Shown: positions 32,934-43,166, counted from the stretch's first letter. The stretch: 64,000 nt of DNA from CAYGYG01 sp964354155 (GCA_964354155.1 CAYGYG010000012.1:23258-87257), one strand, 5' to 3'. The notes: generated by a model from the letters alone, not told the origin. Translations and numbers: made by a program.

Positions 32934-35900
32934 CTATCTTAGGTAGATGACCTTTTCGGTCCGGTCGTTGATTTTCAGGAAGTAGATGCCGCCGGCAAGG
33001 TGTTCGGGTTGCCAGGTGCCGGTGCCGGTTGCGGCCCCGGTTTTCTCTAAGACCGAGGCGACCTGGCGGCCGGAGATATCAAAGGCGTGGACTGTGATTC
33101 TTTCATTGGGGCCGAGTTCGTAAGCGTAGGCCAGTTGTTTGGTAAAGATGCGGGAGTTGAGTTTGAAACGGGCGTGTTGGCCCAGCACGACGACCGGCTC
33201 TTCTTCGACTTTGACGAAGCGGTCATACCAGGATTGGGCGCTGTCACTGTGGACCCGGGCTTCGATCGTGTCCCGACCGCCGACGATCGCGTAGACCACG
33301 CGCCAGCGGCCGCCGGCCGGGATGTTTTGCGGTCCGGCGGAAACGAGGACCGACCAGTTGTAGGCCCGGTTGCTGGTCGCGACCGTCTTCTTGGCGGTCA
33401 TGAAGCTATCTTTGACCGATTCGGTCATGCCGGTGTAGATCTGGTGGTCAATGACCGACAGGTTGCAGGCGGTGCGAGGGTCGAGCAGCCGGACGCCGAC
33501 CGTGGGATTGTAGCTCTGGTTCTTCATGAAGGCGAAACGCCGGTTGGTATTAGTGTAGGCGAAGTCGGTCAGATCCATCGCACTCCAGCCACAGCACTTG
33601 AAATCGCAGAGCAGGGCCGAATAGAAACTGTTGATCTGGCTGGCCCCGGTGTTGTAGTAGTCGTAGATGATGATGCCGAAGTCGTCGTAGCCGCCGGCGG
33701 ATAGCGTCAGGGAGTGCTGGTTGACCCGGATGCCTCGGGGTACGGGGTGATAACCGTCATCGTAGATGGCCCGGAACTCCTCATGAGCATAGAGCGGCGG
33801 GATGACCGGGACGATGCTGTCGAGGATGCGGAAGTCCTTGTTGACCACCGAGCAGGGCACCCCGAAACTGCGATCAACGATATAGGTCGGGTCCGTGCCG
33901 CAGAGCATGCTGCCGTACTGGAGCTTGGAAATCGTCCAGGCGGTGGTCTCCGGATAGACAAAACCGTGACCTTCACCGCGCCAGTCGGTCGTACCGATAC
34001 TGCCCAGGGCCGTTACCGACAGCAGGAAGAAGGCGGTATCGTGGGTCGCCCAGACGCGGTAATCGGGCCGCTGGCCGATCGTCGTCTTGACAAAGGGTTG
34101 CCAGGTGCCTTCGTTGGCCGCCGCATTGACGATGAGCTCGGCCTCGGCCCCTTGCGGGGCGGCGGCGGATACCGTCACCCGGTAGAAATCGCCCCGGGCC
34201 GTATCCCCGGCTGCGATGTTGGCGTAGTTCGACGTCGAATCGAGCAGGGTGAGATGGGAACAGGTCGTCCGTAAGGTACCGCGGACGTTGGTGGCCACCG
34301 CATTGCCCGCGTTCTTTAACGTAACATAGAGGTTGGCGGTTTCACCCGGGTCAAACCGGTGGTTGTTACCATCGTCGATGTAACAGCTCTGGTATGCCAG
34401 ACAGGGCGCCGGGCTGCCGGAACTTACCGTCGCGGTCGCCTCGTAGGGATAACAGTCGCGCGCCGTCACCGTTACATCCATAGTGCCGACCGTGGTGGCA
34501 TTGGCCACCAGATCAACCCAGCCCAGCGAGTTGGTGTAGCCGGCCGCATGAAACTCGGTACCCTTCATGACGCAAACCAGCGCCTCTTTGACCGGACTGC
34601 CGCCGAAACTTGCCGTCACCCGGACGTTGGTCGCACCGGTCGGAATCGAAGCCGGATGATTGACCGTTAGTCGCTTGGGTGTATCACGCCACATGGGCAG
34701 CTCGGGGTCACCAAAGAGATTGAGTGAATAATGCGCCCACCGGGCACTCAACTGTTCCTTGGCCACGTTTCTCAGGTAGTCCTTGGCATAGGCGATGGCC
34801 TTGCCAATATTAGGGCGATTTTGCACGAAGCCCCGATAGAAGGTTACCGAAATGTGTTCGCCCGGGCCCATGGTCGGCGGCGCGGCCCAGCCGTAACGCG
34901 AATTCAAGATGTCAGCCACGCAACCGCCACCAGGATAATTGATCAGGGATTCGGCAATACACTCTTTTCCATCAAAGCTGCCGCAGTCGCAGGCAAATGT
35001 GGACATCATGATGTCCAACATGGTCGCATTGGTTAACGTGGGGACGAGCGCCATCGTGAATACGCCTACCTGGTCTGGGCTGCCATGTCCGAGAGGATGG
35101 CTGAAATTGTACCCGACGTTGAGCGAGTCGCGGATCTGGGCACCGGTTGGGTCGTCGAGGCGGGAACGGCGCCAGGTTGCGGGGAAATAGTTCGCGATCT
35201 GACCATTGCAGATCCGTCCGTGATACATATTGCTGCCCCAGAATAACTCTGAGGGCAGCAGGATCCTCTTTAGATATGTGGTATCAGGATGTTTTTCATA
35301 GAGAGTATCTTTCCGAATGAAATTCGCTACATGGGCAGCGTGATCTACCGGAGCGCGACCGACAAACACGTCGTAGAAAAGGTCGGCGGTATCCGCCGGG
35401 ACGAGCTCGCCGAACTGGTTATTGCGGTTACCGTCCCAGGACCACTGCAGGTCGGCGAAATAGAGGTCGGCCGGGACGTTGTTGGGCGAGTAGGGCAGAT
35501 AGCCGTTACGGAAGGGCACGACCACGTCGTCCCCGCCAAGCAGCACATAGACAAGGCCTTTGTTGCGCCAGTAGTCGATGATGAAGTTGCGGATTTTCTC
35601 CGGATTGTCACGGCCCGCATACCGGGCATAGATCGTATCTAAGGGCATAATGACCGTGTTCAGCCCTTTCTTGGTCTTCCAGTTCTTCAAAGGGGTGAAG
35701 GCGGAAACCAGCGCGCTGCTGGTGATAATAACATAGTCGACATTGTTGAACGATTCTTTTTGGGGCGGAGCGAAGGTCTGGACTTGGTCGGCGTTGATGA
35801 CCAGGTTGGCAACCTGCTCGCTAAAAACCCTGATCTGATTATCGGTCATTGGATAGATTTCGTTAACCCCCTCGGTGTATTCGATTTCAAGCTCCAACCG

Positions 35901-36386
35901 GGTGAAAAGCACCAGTTTCCCGTTGGCGGGCGTATATTGCACCGGGCAGACTTTAACACCGGCAATGCGGTACCCGGACATGCACCCCGAAGGTACGACC
36001 GAGGCGATCGTAGCCGGGTAGGCCTGGTCTGACGCATAGACGGTCGGGTCCGGCTGGACAAAGGGCGGCGGGTTTTGTATCGACAAGGGCCGTGGTGTTT
36101 GCACTGGATGGATGTAGAATACACCCGGCACTTCATAACGGTCGAAGGATCTGATCCGGACATCCTTGATTTCGGCTGAAGGGGGGATCAAAAGATTAAC
36201 GTTGGCCATCGGCAGCAGCGGTTTGCCTTCCTCCGCTGTAGACAGAGCACCATTAAGCGTAATCACGTCAAAACCGTTGGCTTGCGAAAAATTGAGATCG
36301 GCGGGGGAGAACGTTACCGTCTGAACTATGCTTGCCGGATAGGCAAGAACAGCAAGCATGAAGAGGGAACAAAGATATTTAGCCAT
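32934..36386 (-). CDS. Gingipain-type C25 cysteine peptidase-like secreted protein with sorting domain
   Basis: A 1150-residue secreted protein. Signal peptide MAKYLCSLFMLAVLAYPAS; a propeptide-like region (30-210); the C25 domain from about 215 (VDYVIITSSALVSAFTPLKNW) with likely catalytic His in LGHGSPDQVG (about 432) and Cys in FACDCGSFDG about 32 residues later; CVADILNSRYGW after it. Then two Ig-like or CARDB-like modules (TVNHPASIPTGATNVRV, GNNHRFDPGETANLYVTL) and a C-terminal sorting domain ending GGIYFLKINDRTEKVIYLR. This is the layout of gingipain relatives exported by a type IX system. A paralogue lies at 39.7-43.1 kb. AAGGAGG precedes the start. Confidence 0.8.
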   Translation of the reverse strand: MAKYLCSLFMLAVLAYPASIVQTVTFSPADLNFSQANGFDVITLNGALSTAEEGKPLLPMANVNLLIPPSAEIKDVRIRSFDRYEVPGVFYIHPVQTPRPLSIQNPPPFVQPDPTVYASDQAYPATIASVVPSGCMSGYRIAGVKVCPVQYTPANGKLVLFTRLELEIEYTEGVNEIYPMTDNQIRVFSEQVANLVINADQVQTFAPPQKESFNNVDYVIITSSALVSAFTPLKNWKTKKGLNTVIMPLDTIYARYAGRDNPEKIRNFIIDYWRNKGLVYVLLGGDDVVVPFRNGYLPYSPNNVPADLYFADLQWSWDGNRNNQFGELVPADTADLFYDVFVGRAPVDHAAHVANFIRKDTLYEKHPDTTYLKRILLPSELFWGSNMYHGRICNGQIANYFPATWRRSRLDDPTGAQIRDSLNVGYNFSHPLGHGSPDQVGVFTMALVPTLTNATMLDIMMSTFACDCGSFDGKECIAESLINYPGGGCVADILNSRYGWAAPPTMGPGEHISVTFYRGFVQNRPNIGKAIAYAKDYLRNVAKEQLSARWAHYSLNLFGDPELPMWRDTPKRLTVNHPASIPTGATNVRVTASFGGSPVKEALVCVMKGTEFHAAGYTNSLGWVDLVANATTVGTMDVTVTARDCYPYEATATVSSGSPAPCLAYQSCYIDDGNNHRFDPGETANLYVTLKNAGNAVATNVRGTLRTTCSHLTLLDSTSNYANIAAGDTARGDFYRVTVSAAAPQGAEAELIVNAAANEGTWQPFVKTTIGQRPDYRVWATHDTAFFLLSVTALGSIGTTDWRGEGHGFVYPETTAWTISKLQYGSMLCGTDPTYIVDRSFGVPCSVVNKDFRILDSIVPVIPPLYAHEEFRAIYDDGYHPVPRGIRVNQHSLTLSAGGYDDFGIIIYDYYNTGASQINSFYSALLCDFKCCGWSAMDLTDFAYTNTNRRFAFMKNQSYNPTVGVRLLDPRTACNLSVIDHQIYTGMTESVKDSFMTAKKTVATSNRAYNWSVLVSAGPQNIPAGGRWRVVYAIVGGRDTIEARVHSDSAQSWYDRFVKVEEEPVVVLGQHARFKLNSRIFTKQLAYAYELGPNERITVHAFDISGRQVASVLEKTGAATGTGTWQPEHLAGGIYFLKINDRTEKVIYLR

Positions 36387-36411
36387 GTAGCCTCCTTATG
36401 ACAGTCTGTAA

Positions 36412-36439
36412 ATACTAACCGAGCGCAGTTAAATGTCAA
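36412..36439 (-). promoter_or_regulatory. Promoter of the first C25 gene
   Basis: Minus strand: TTGACA (36439-36434), 16-bp spacer, TAGTAT (36417-36412). It leaves a short leader with AAGGAGG before the ATG at 36386. Confidence 0.7.
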
Positions 36440-36523
36440 GGGGAAACCGATTTCACGAGAGCCCCAATCGTGTCCCCCCATGGGGTCAGATAGTAATGGG
36501 GTGGGCGGAGGGCGAGAAAGCGC

Positions 36524-36551
36524 TTGACAAGTAGTGGCCGTTAGGTATAAT
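36524..36551 (+). promoter_or_regulatory. Promoter of the interrupted sorting-domain gene
   Basis: TTGACA (36524-36529), 16-bp spacer, TATAAT (36546-36551). GGAGGTCGT stands just before the ATG at 36607. Confidence 0.75.
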
Positions 36552-36606
36552 TATGCATATTGTGGATCATTGATTTCGGATTTGAGTCATTCAAGATGGA
36601 GGTCGT

Positions 36607-37944
36607 ATGAGCATCGTCGTGACATTGGCGGCGCTATCTTTGTTCAACGCCGATTTCGGCATCTGCACTATGGCCACGAACGAGATATACACGACCGCGG
36701 CTTACGCCAACAACCAGTACTACGTCTTCTGGACCGACTACCGGTCCGCGCCGTTGTACTCGCTGTACGGAGCCAGGATCAGCGCCACCGGCACAGTGCT
36801 GGATCCTAACGGCAAGTTCCTGGCAACGGACAGCGTCTTCAATCCCAGGGTTGCTTCCGACGGATCGAACCTATTGGTGGTCTGGCGGGAAGGGTGCTGA
36901 AGTTATGGCGATATCCGCGGAGTGCGGGTCACTCCGAACTGCGATTCAATAAGGTCTTTCTACATCTACACCGACACAAGAACCCCGGCACAGTATGCAC
37001 CGGAGATCACTTTCGGCGGCGGCAACTACCTTGTGGTATGGGGCGACGGCCGCAGCACGAACTTCCCGGTATATGCTTCGCGTGTGACACCGTCAGGCAC
37101 GGTGCTGGATCCGACCGGCATCCTGGTCAGCAGGAGCACGACGGCGACGCAGTACTTCCCGGCGGTTGCCTGGGGCGGCACAAGGTACTTCGTCGTGTGG
37201 GGTTACTACTCGCCGGCACCGTACGCCGTGTACGGCCGGTTCGTCAATACGAACGGGACCATGGCCAGCGATACGATCCGGTTGGGGACCGGAACCACGG
37301 GGATCTACCACACCGGTCTTGCCTACGACGGGACGAACTACCTGGTCATCTGGGTCGAGTATGCGACGTCGAGTGTTCTCAAAGGACAGATGGTTTCAGG
37401 AAGCGGTGCCCTGATCGGCAGTCCATTCACGATTGCCTCACCGGTAATGTACTTCAAGTCGGCATCAGTCTGCTTCGACGGTACGAACTATCTTGTTGCC
37501 TATGCGCTCCAGACCGGAGGCGTCTACAAGATCTGGGGCCGTAAATACAACCGAAGCGGCGCACCGGTGGGCTCGGCCTTTGCCGTGTCGAACTCGACCT
37601 ACAGTCAGTCCTACAACTCCGTTGTTCCCGGCGCGAACAACCGGTATCTGAACGTCTGGTCTGAGTATCGCTCAACCTATGACATCTACGGCAACATCGA
37701 CGTGATGATGACTGAAGTCGAGGAACAGACGACCGGGCATAGCGCGGCGCTTCGACTCAAGTCAAGCATCGTACGCGATATGATTCGACTCGAAGGCGGA
37801 CGCGAGTTTCTGGTCTTCGATGTCTCGGGCCGCGAGGTGGGGAAGACGACCACCGGTGCTTTCGATTGTCGGCGGCTGGAGAGCGGTGTCTACTTTGTCC
37901 GCGTTCCGTCGGGCGAACGGTTGAAGGTTGTGAAAGTACGGTAG
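36607..37944 (+). pseudogene. Secreted repeat protein with sorting domain, interrupted by one in-frame TGA
   Basis: Promoter, ribosome site and signal-like start (MSIVVTLAALSLFNADFG) are all present. The frame runs to TGA at 36898-36900, then continues in the same frame to 37944 without another stop. The combined 445 codons carry short beta-propeller-like repeats of the form YxVxWxDxRS...YGxRVxxxG on both sides (YYVFWTDYRSAPLYSLYGAR; YLVVWGDGRSTNFPVYASRV) and one C-terminal sorting domain (GVYFVRVPSGERLKVVKVR). The TGA falls inside such a repeat (VVWREGC, stop, SYGDIRGVRV), where arginine (CGA) would fit. A nonsense mutation or sequence error is most likely. A perfect 7-bp hairpin 17 bases after the TGA makes recoding worth testing. 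Confidence 0.7.
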
Positions 37945-37961
37945 AGAAAAGCGCTTATTGG

Positions 37962-37989
37962 AGGCCCCGCTCGCCAACGAGCGGGGCCT
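37962..37989 (+). terminator. Terminator of the interrupted sorting-domain gene
   Basis: Perfect 12-bp stem AGGCCCCGCTCG/CGAGCGGGGCCT with loop CCAA, followed by CTGTCTGTTCGG, a weak T-rich tail. Confidence 0.7.
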
Positions 37990-38095
37990 CTGTCTGTTCG
38001 GTCACGTTGTGCTCTTGGCTTGCACTCTTCGAACGCAGCCGAGAAGCAACTGTGTCATTAGCGAAGCGTCATAAGTACGGCGTTTTCCCCTGACC

Positions 38096-38123
38096 TTGAC
38101 TTGGCAGTCAATAATCGTATAAT
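38096..38123 (+). promoter_or_regulatory. Promoter of the metallophosphatase gene, leaderless type
   Basis: TTGACT (38096-38101), 16-bp spacer, TATAAT (38118-38123). The ATG at 38132 is nine bases after the -10 box. Confidence 0.7.
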
Positions 38124-38131
38124 GAACCAGG

Positions 38132-39481
38132 ATGAACAAGGCACTGCCGCCAAGAAGTTTGCTCTGGGTATCATTGCTCGTGTTTTGCGGCGCCTGTCAG
38201 AAACATTTTGTCAAACAGGATGCCGCCTCTCAGGGCACGGCGGCGGTTTGTCGTGATTTTCCGGCGATGCGGTTTGCCGTATTGACCGATCTGCATTACC
38301 ACAACCCGAATCTCGGCAATGCAGGAGCCGCTTTCGAAGCCTATCTGGACAGCGACCCCAAGCTGCTCAAGGAGAGTCCGGAAATCCTGGACGCGGTGAT
38401 GGATAAAATGGCGAAAGACACGCTGGACTTCGTATTCGTAACCGGCGATCTGACCAAGGACGGAGAGCGGCTGAATCATGAAATAGTGGCCGAGAAACTT
38501 CGCCTCTTAGAGCAAACCGGCAAAAGAGTTTATGTCATACCCGGCAATCACGACATCTTGAATTACCAGGCATACCAGTACACCGGCGACAGCGTAAAAC
38601 CGGTGGTGCATATCACGCCGGCGGACTTCCGCTCGATATACGGCGATTTTGGATATTCCGAGGCGATCGCTGTGGATATGAATTCGCTGAGCTATGTCGT
38701 CGAACCAATCCCCGGCGTATGGCTGTTCGGTCTTGACGCGTGCCGCTATGATGAAAATGAGCGGAACCGGGAATCGGTCATCGGCGGGAAGCTCAGGAGG
38801 GAGACCGTTGCCTGGGTGGAAACGGTGTTGAAAAAGGCGGCAGTCGAGAAGAAAGCCGTGATCGGATTCCAGCATCACGCCCTGCTCGAGCACTTTCCCG
38901 GGCAGGTCAAGCATGTCAAAACCGCGGTTGTCAGCAACGGCGAAGAGGCGAGCCGGCGGTTCGCGGCATCCGGCATGGAACTGATTTTTACGGGTCACTT
39001 CCACGCCCAGGACATCGTGATGAGAACTTTCAGCCGCGGCGAGATCATGTTCGATGTGGCGACCGGCTCAGTGGTCACGTATCCGTGCCCGTACCGCCTC
39101 GTGAACATCACGCTGGCGCAACAGCTGACCATCCGTTCATACTTTGTCGATTCGATCGGTTCGCACCCTTTCGGCTTCAGGGAATACGCGCGCGACAACC
39201 TGCATCAGGGCTTTGAAAAGATCGCCCATCCCCATCTCAACAATTGCCTGTTCGGCGGGGTCGAGGCCGAAAGATCGGCGTCCGATATTGCGGACCTGGT
39301 GATCGCCAACTATCAGGGTGATGAAGATCCGCGCGACCGGCATTTGAGACCCCGGGGCTGCGCCAGCTGCTTCTTGATCCTGATGGTGAACGAACTGAAC
39401 CGGGGACTGGAGAAAGACCCTGACCCGCCGGACAACGACTTGATCATTGATCTCAAGACCGGTGCGTGGCGAAAGAAATAA
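38132..39481 (+). CDS. Calcineurin-like metallophosphatase lipoprotein
   Basis: A 449-residue protein. The signal ends in a lipobox (LLVFCGAC), so a lipid-anchored periplasmic enzyme is expected. The dimetal phosphoesterase motifs appear in order: FAVLTDLHYH, FVFVTGDLTKDGE, YVIPGNHDI, IGFQHHALLEH, and IFTGHFHAQD. Substrates in the family range from nucleotides to phospholipid head groups, and none can be picked here. The C-terminal third (FEKIAHPHLN, then CASCFLILMVNELNRGL) is less typical. It lies between the two C25 gene regions but on the other strand and under its own promoter. Confidence 0.85.
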   Translation: MNKALPPRSLLWVSLLVFCGACQKHFVKQDAASQGTAAVCRDFPAMRFAVLTDLHYHNPNLGNAGAAFEAYLDSDPKLLKESPEILDAVMDKMAKDTLDFVFVTGDLTKDGERLNHEIVAEKLRLLEQTGKRVYVIPGNHDILNYQAYQYTGDSVKPVVHITPADFRSIYGDFGYSEAIAVDMNSLSYVVEPIPGVWLFGLDACRYDENERNRESVIGGKLRRETVAWVETVLKKAAVEKKAVIGFQHHALLEHFPGQVKHVKTAVVSNGEEASRRFAASGMELIFTGHFHAQDIVMRTFSRGEIMFDVATGSVVTYPCPYRLVNITLAQQLTIRSYFVDSIGSHPFGFREYARDNLHQGFEKIAHPHLNNCLFGGVEAERSASDIADLVIANYQGDEDPRDRHLRPRGCASCFLILMVNELNRGLEKDPDPPDNDLIIDLKTGAWRKK

Positions 39482-39625
39482 TATTGAAATCCGACTGACA
39501 TCAGATAGGCGTTTATTACCTGTACCCCGTCATTTAACACGCCCCTTATATTGTACATTGGTGATTCAATGAAGATTGACACGGATTGATTTCATACCAT
39601 TCATTATCGGCCCGCAAAAAACCTC

Positions 39626-39653
39626 GGGGGCAGGTGAGTTTTCACCTGCCCCC
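39626..39653 (-). terminator. Rho-independent terminator of the second C25 gene
   Basis: Perfect 12-bp stem GGGGGCAGGTGA/TCACCTGCCCCC with a 4-base loop, followed on the minus strand by a run of six T. It shares the GGGGCAG stem base with the terminator at 32893-32916. Confidence 0.85.
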
Positions 39654-39672
39654 GACTCTGTAGTTGCAGGTT

Positions 39673-42600
39673 CTAGCGCAGGTAGATGATTTTTTCTACC
39701 CGGTCGTTGATGCGGAGGAAGTAGACGCCGCCGGAGAGCTGCTGGGGCTTCCAGGCGCCGGTGCCGGTCGCAGTGCCGGTCTTATTAAGGAGAGTGGCGA
39801 CCTGACGGCCCGAGATGTCGTAGGCATGGACGGCGAGGTGTTCATTCGGCCCGAGGTCGTAGGCGTAGGCGAGCTGTTGGCTGAAGATCCGGGCATTGAA
39901 CTTGAAGGTAGTATGCGCCCCGAGCACGACCACCGGTTCCTCTTCGGCGCGGAGAAAGCGGTCATACCAGGATTGCGCGCTGTCGCTGTGGGCTTTTGCC
40001 TGGGTCGTATCGTGCCCGCCAACGATAGCATAAGCCGCTCGGTATCGGCCGCCGGCCGCCAGGTTTACCGGTCCGGCCGAGGCGATGACTGCCCAGTTGG
40101 CCGGAGTCGTACCAGTGGTTATCGTTCGCTTGGCGGTAACGAACGAATCTTTAGTTGCCTCGCTGAGACCGGTGTAGGAAGTGAGATTGATGAGTGAGAC
40201 ATTACGGGCGGTTCGGGGGTCGAGTAATCTCAGCCCGTAGCTGTGGTTACGCGTTGTCGAAGAGTTCTTCAGGAAGACGAAACGCCGCGCTGGATTGACA
40301 AAGCCGTAGTCTGAATTGTCGAGCTGGCTCCAAATCGTGCAGCGCAAGTCCAGGATCACCGAGGAATGGAAGTTGTTGATCGCGCTCGTGCCGCGATTGA
40401 GGTAGTCGTAGATAATGATCACGAAATCATCATAGCCGCCGTCATACAGGGCAAGGCTGCGTTGCGTGACCTGCAGGTTCTTGGCGGCCGGATGATAACC
40501 ATCGTCGTAGGTTGCGAGATATTCCTCATGACCCCAGGCCGGCGGTATGCACGGTTTGATGCTGTCGACCACCCGGAAGTCTTTGTTTATGATCGAGCAA
40601 GGCACGCCGTAGAACCGGTCGACCATGTAGGTTGGATCGGTCCCGCAGACCATGCTGCCGTGGAAGAGCTTCGAGCTTGTCCAGGCCGCCGTATCGGGGT
40701 AGATGAATCCGTGCCCTTCGCCCCACCAATCGGTTGTTCCGATGCTGCCGAGGCAGGTAACGGTCAGCAAGAGCCAGGCGGTATCATGAGTGGCCCAGAC
40801 GCGGCTGGCCGGCATGAACACGCCGATCCTGGTTTTCGTGAACGGTAGCCAGGACCCTTCATTGGCAACGGCGTTGACCAGAAGTTCTGCCTCAGTGCCG
40901 TGCGGTGCTGACGATGATACGCTCACCCGATAGACGTCGCCCCGTGCCGTATCGCCGGCCGCGATATTGCCGTAGATTGAAGACGAATCGACCAGGGTCA
41001 GATAGCTGCTGGTCGTTCTCAATGTTCCGCGGACATTATTGGCGGCCGCGGCTCCGGCATTCTTCAGCGTGACGATCAGGTTGGCCGTTTCTCCCGGGTC
41101 GAGGCGATGATTGTTGGCGTCATCAACGTAGAGGCTCTGGAAAACGAGAGCCGGGGTTGGTGAACCGCTGGTAAACGTGGCCGTGCCTTCGTTGGGATAG
41201 AAGTTGCGGGCGGTCACCGTCACGTCCGCCGAGCCGGTTGTTGTTGCATTGGCGGTCAGGTCAACCCAACCGAAGCTATTGGTGTAGCCGGCAGCGTGAA
41301 ACTCGGTTCCCTTGACAATGCAGGCCAAGGCGTTCTTCACCGGATTACCGCCGTAGGTTACGGTTACCCTGACGGTTCGAGGTCCGGTCGGGATGCTTGC
41401 CGGATAGTTCACGGTCAGGCTCTTCGGGGTGTCGGTGTACATGGGCAAGGCGGGATCGCCGAACAGATTCAACGCATAGTGTGACCACCGTTCACCATAC
41501 TGAGTCATGGCAACGTTGCGGAGCTCGTCCTTGGCCAGGGCGTGGCATGGACCGACCTCCCACGCTCCCTGCCAGAGCTGGCGATAGAATGCCATACTCA
41601 GTTGCTCGGACGACCCCATCAAGGGCGGCGCACCCCAACCGAAACGAGAGTTTAGCATATCGGCGACGCAGCCACCGTTCGGGTAGTTGATCAAAGTCTC
41701 GGCCATGCATTCCTTGGCGTCGAAGCTGCCGCAGTCGCAGGCAATAGAGTTCATGATGTTCAACCGGGTGGCATTGGTCAGGGTTGGCACCAGATCCATT
41801 GTCAGGACACCGACTTGGGTCGGACTGCCGTGGCCGACGGTGTGACAGAAGTTGTAACCGACATTGAGGGAATCCCGGATTTGGGCGCCGGTCGGGTCAT
41901 CGATGCGGGAACGGCGCCAGGCGGTCGGGAAATATGCCGTGAGGGCGCGGTTGCAGATCCGGCCATGATAGCCGATAGACGACCAGAGCCACTCTGATGG
42001 CATCACGATGCGCTTGACATACGTCGTGTCGGGCAGCCGCTTCTCGTAGAGCGTGTCCTTGCGGACGAAGTTGGCGACGTGGGCCGCATTGTCATTCGGA
42101 CAGCGACCGACAAAGACATCATAGAACAGGTCGAGCGTATCGCCCCGGAACTCACCGAATTGATTATTGCGGTTGCCGTCCCAGGACCACTGCAGGTCGG
42201 CGTAGTACAGATCAGTTGGTATGCTGCCGGTGGTGTGAACGGGATCGGTCAGATACCCGAATCTCACCGGAACAACAACATCGTCACCGCCGATCAGCAC
42301 GTAGACCAGACCTCGGTTACGCCAATAGTCGATGATGAAGTTGCGGATGCGCTCCTGATTGTCACGACCGGGATAGCGGGCATAGATCGTATCCAAGGAC
42401 ATGATGACCGTGTTCAAACCTCTCTTGGTCTTCCAGTTCTTTAGTGGGGTAAAGGCGGAAACTAAGGCACTGCTGGTGATGATGACGTAGTCGACGTTGT
42501 TGAACGATTCTTTCTGGGGCGGGGCAAAGGTTTCAACCCGGTCGGCGTTGACAACAATACCGGCGACCTGCTCGCTAAAGACCCGAACCTGATTGTCGGT

Positions 42601-43140
42601 CATCGGATAGACTTCGTTGACCCCTTCGGTATAGTCGATCTCCAGCTCCAACCGGGTGAATAACACCAGCTTGCCGGTGGCGGGCGTATATTGCACCGGG
42701 CAAACTTTAACCCCGGCAATACGATACCCCGACATGCAACCCGACGGCACGATCGAGGCGATCTCGGCCGGGTAGGCCCGGTCCGACGCATAAACGCTCG
42801 GATCCGGCTGGATAAAGGACGGCGGGTCCTTAATCGATAAGGGCCGCGGTCTCTGTACCGGATGGATGTAGTACGCACCCGGCACTTCGTAGCGGGCGAA
42901 GGACTTGACCCGGACATCCTGGATCTCGGCTGAAGGCGGGATCAAGAGATTGACATTGACCAGCGGCAGCAACGGTTTGCCTTCTTCCATCGTCGAAAGC
43001 GCACCATTGAGCGCGATCACATCATAACCGTTGGCTTGGGTAAAATTGAGATCGGACGGCAAGAACGTCACCGTCTGCACCATACTTGCCGGAAAGGCAA
43101 GAGTGGCGAGAATGAACAGAGTGCAAAGGGTATTCCTCAT
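39673..43140 (-). CDS. Gingipain-type C25 cysteine peptidase-like secreted protein, paralogue
   Basis: A 1155-residue paralogue of the gene at 32.9-36.4 kb, similar over its whole length (signal MRNTLCTLFILATLAFPAS; C25 domain; Ig-like modules; C-terminus GGVYFLRINDRVEKIIYLR). Catalytic candidates are His in VGHGSPTQVG and Cys in IACDCGSFDA, followed by ADMLNSRFGWGAPP. The start at 43140 is chosen because AGGAGGTAAA precedes it; an upstream ATG at 43194 would lie in the promoter. Differences from the other copy lie mainly in the loop before the catalytic histidine and in the C-terminal half. It is preceded by its own promoter and closed by its own terminator, so the copies are separately controlled. 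Confidence 0.8.
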   Translation of the reverse strand: MRNTLCTLFILATLAFPASMVQTVTFLPSDLNFTQANGYDVIALNGALSTMEEGKPLLPLVNVNLLIPPSAEIQDVRVKSFARYEVPGAYYIHPVQRPRPLSIKDPPSFIQPDPSVYASDRAYPAEIASIVPSGCMSGYRIAGVKVCPVQYTPATGKLVLFTRLELEIDYTEGVNEVYPMTDNQVRVFSEQVAGIVVNADRVETFAPPQKESFNNVDYVIITSSALVSAFTPLKNWKTKRGLNTVIMSLDTIYARYPGRDNQERIRNFIIDYWRNRGLVYVLIGGDDVVVPVRFGYLTDPVHTTGSIPTDLYYADLQWSWDGNRNNQFGEFRGDTLDLFYDVFVGRCPNDNAAHVANFVRKDTLYEKRLPDTTYVKRIVMPSEWLWSSIGYHGRICNRALTAYFPTAWRRSRIDDPTGAQIRDSLNVGYNFCHTVGHGSPTQVGVLTMDLVPTLTNATRLNIMNSIACDCGSFDAKECMAETLINYPNGGCVADMLNSRFGWGAPPLMGSSEQLSMAFYRQLWQGAWEVGPCHALAKDELRNVAMTQYGERWSHYALNLFGDPALPMYTDTPKSLTVNYPASIPTGPRTVRVTVTYGGNPVKNALACIVKGTEFHAAGYTNSFGWVDLTANATTTGSADVTVTARNFYPNEGTATFTSGSPTPALVFQSLYVDDANNHRLDPGETANLIVTLKNAGAAAANNVRGTLRTTSSYLTLVDSSSIYGNIAAGDTARGDVYRVSVSSSAPHGTEAELLVNAVANEGSWLPFTKTRIGVFMPASRVWATHDTAWLLLTVTCLGSIGTTDWWGEGHGFIYPDTAAWTSSKLFHGSMVCGTDPTYMVDRFYGVPCSIINKDFRVVDSIKPCIPPAWGHEEYLATYDDGYHPAAKNLQVTQRSLALYDGGYDDFVIIIYDYLNRGTSAINNFHSSVILDLRCTIWSQLDNSDYGFVNPARRFVFLKNSSTTRNHSYGLRLLDPRTARNVSLINLTSYTGLSEATKDSFVTAKRTITTGTTPANWAVIASAGPVNLAAGGRYRAAYAIVGGHDTTQAKAHSDSAQSWYDRFLRAEEEPVVVLGAHTTFKFNARIFSQQLAYAYDLGPNEHLAVHAYDISGRQVATLLNKTGTATGTGAWKPQQLSGGVYFLRINDRVEKIIYLR

Positions 43141-43166
43141 TTTACCTCCTTTTAAGAAGTCAGTCA

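Noticed and set aside
33087..35642. Several 100-200-codon plus-strand frames inside the first C25 gene
   Set aside because: They mirror the coding strand in a GC-rich gene, have no promoters, and their sequences look like antisense translation.
36922..37944. Separate gene starting behind the TGA
   Set aside because: It lies in the same frame as the upstream part, has no ribosome site or signal peptide, and continues the same repeats.
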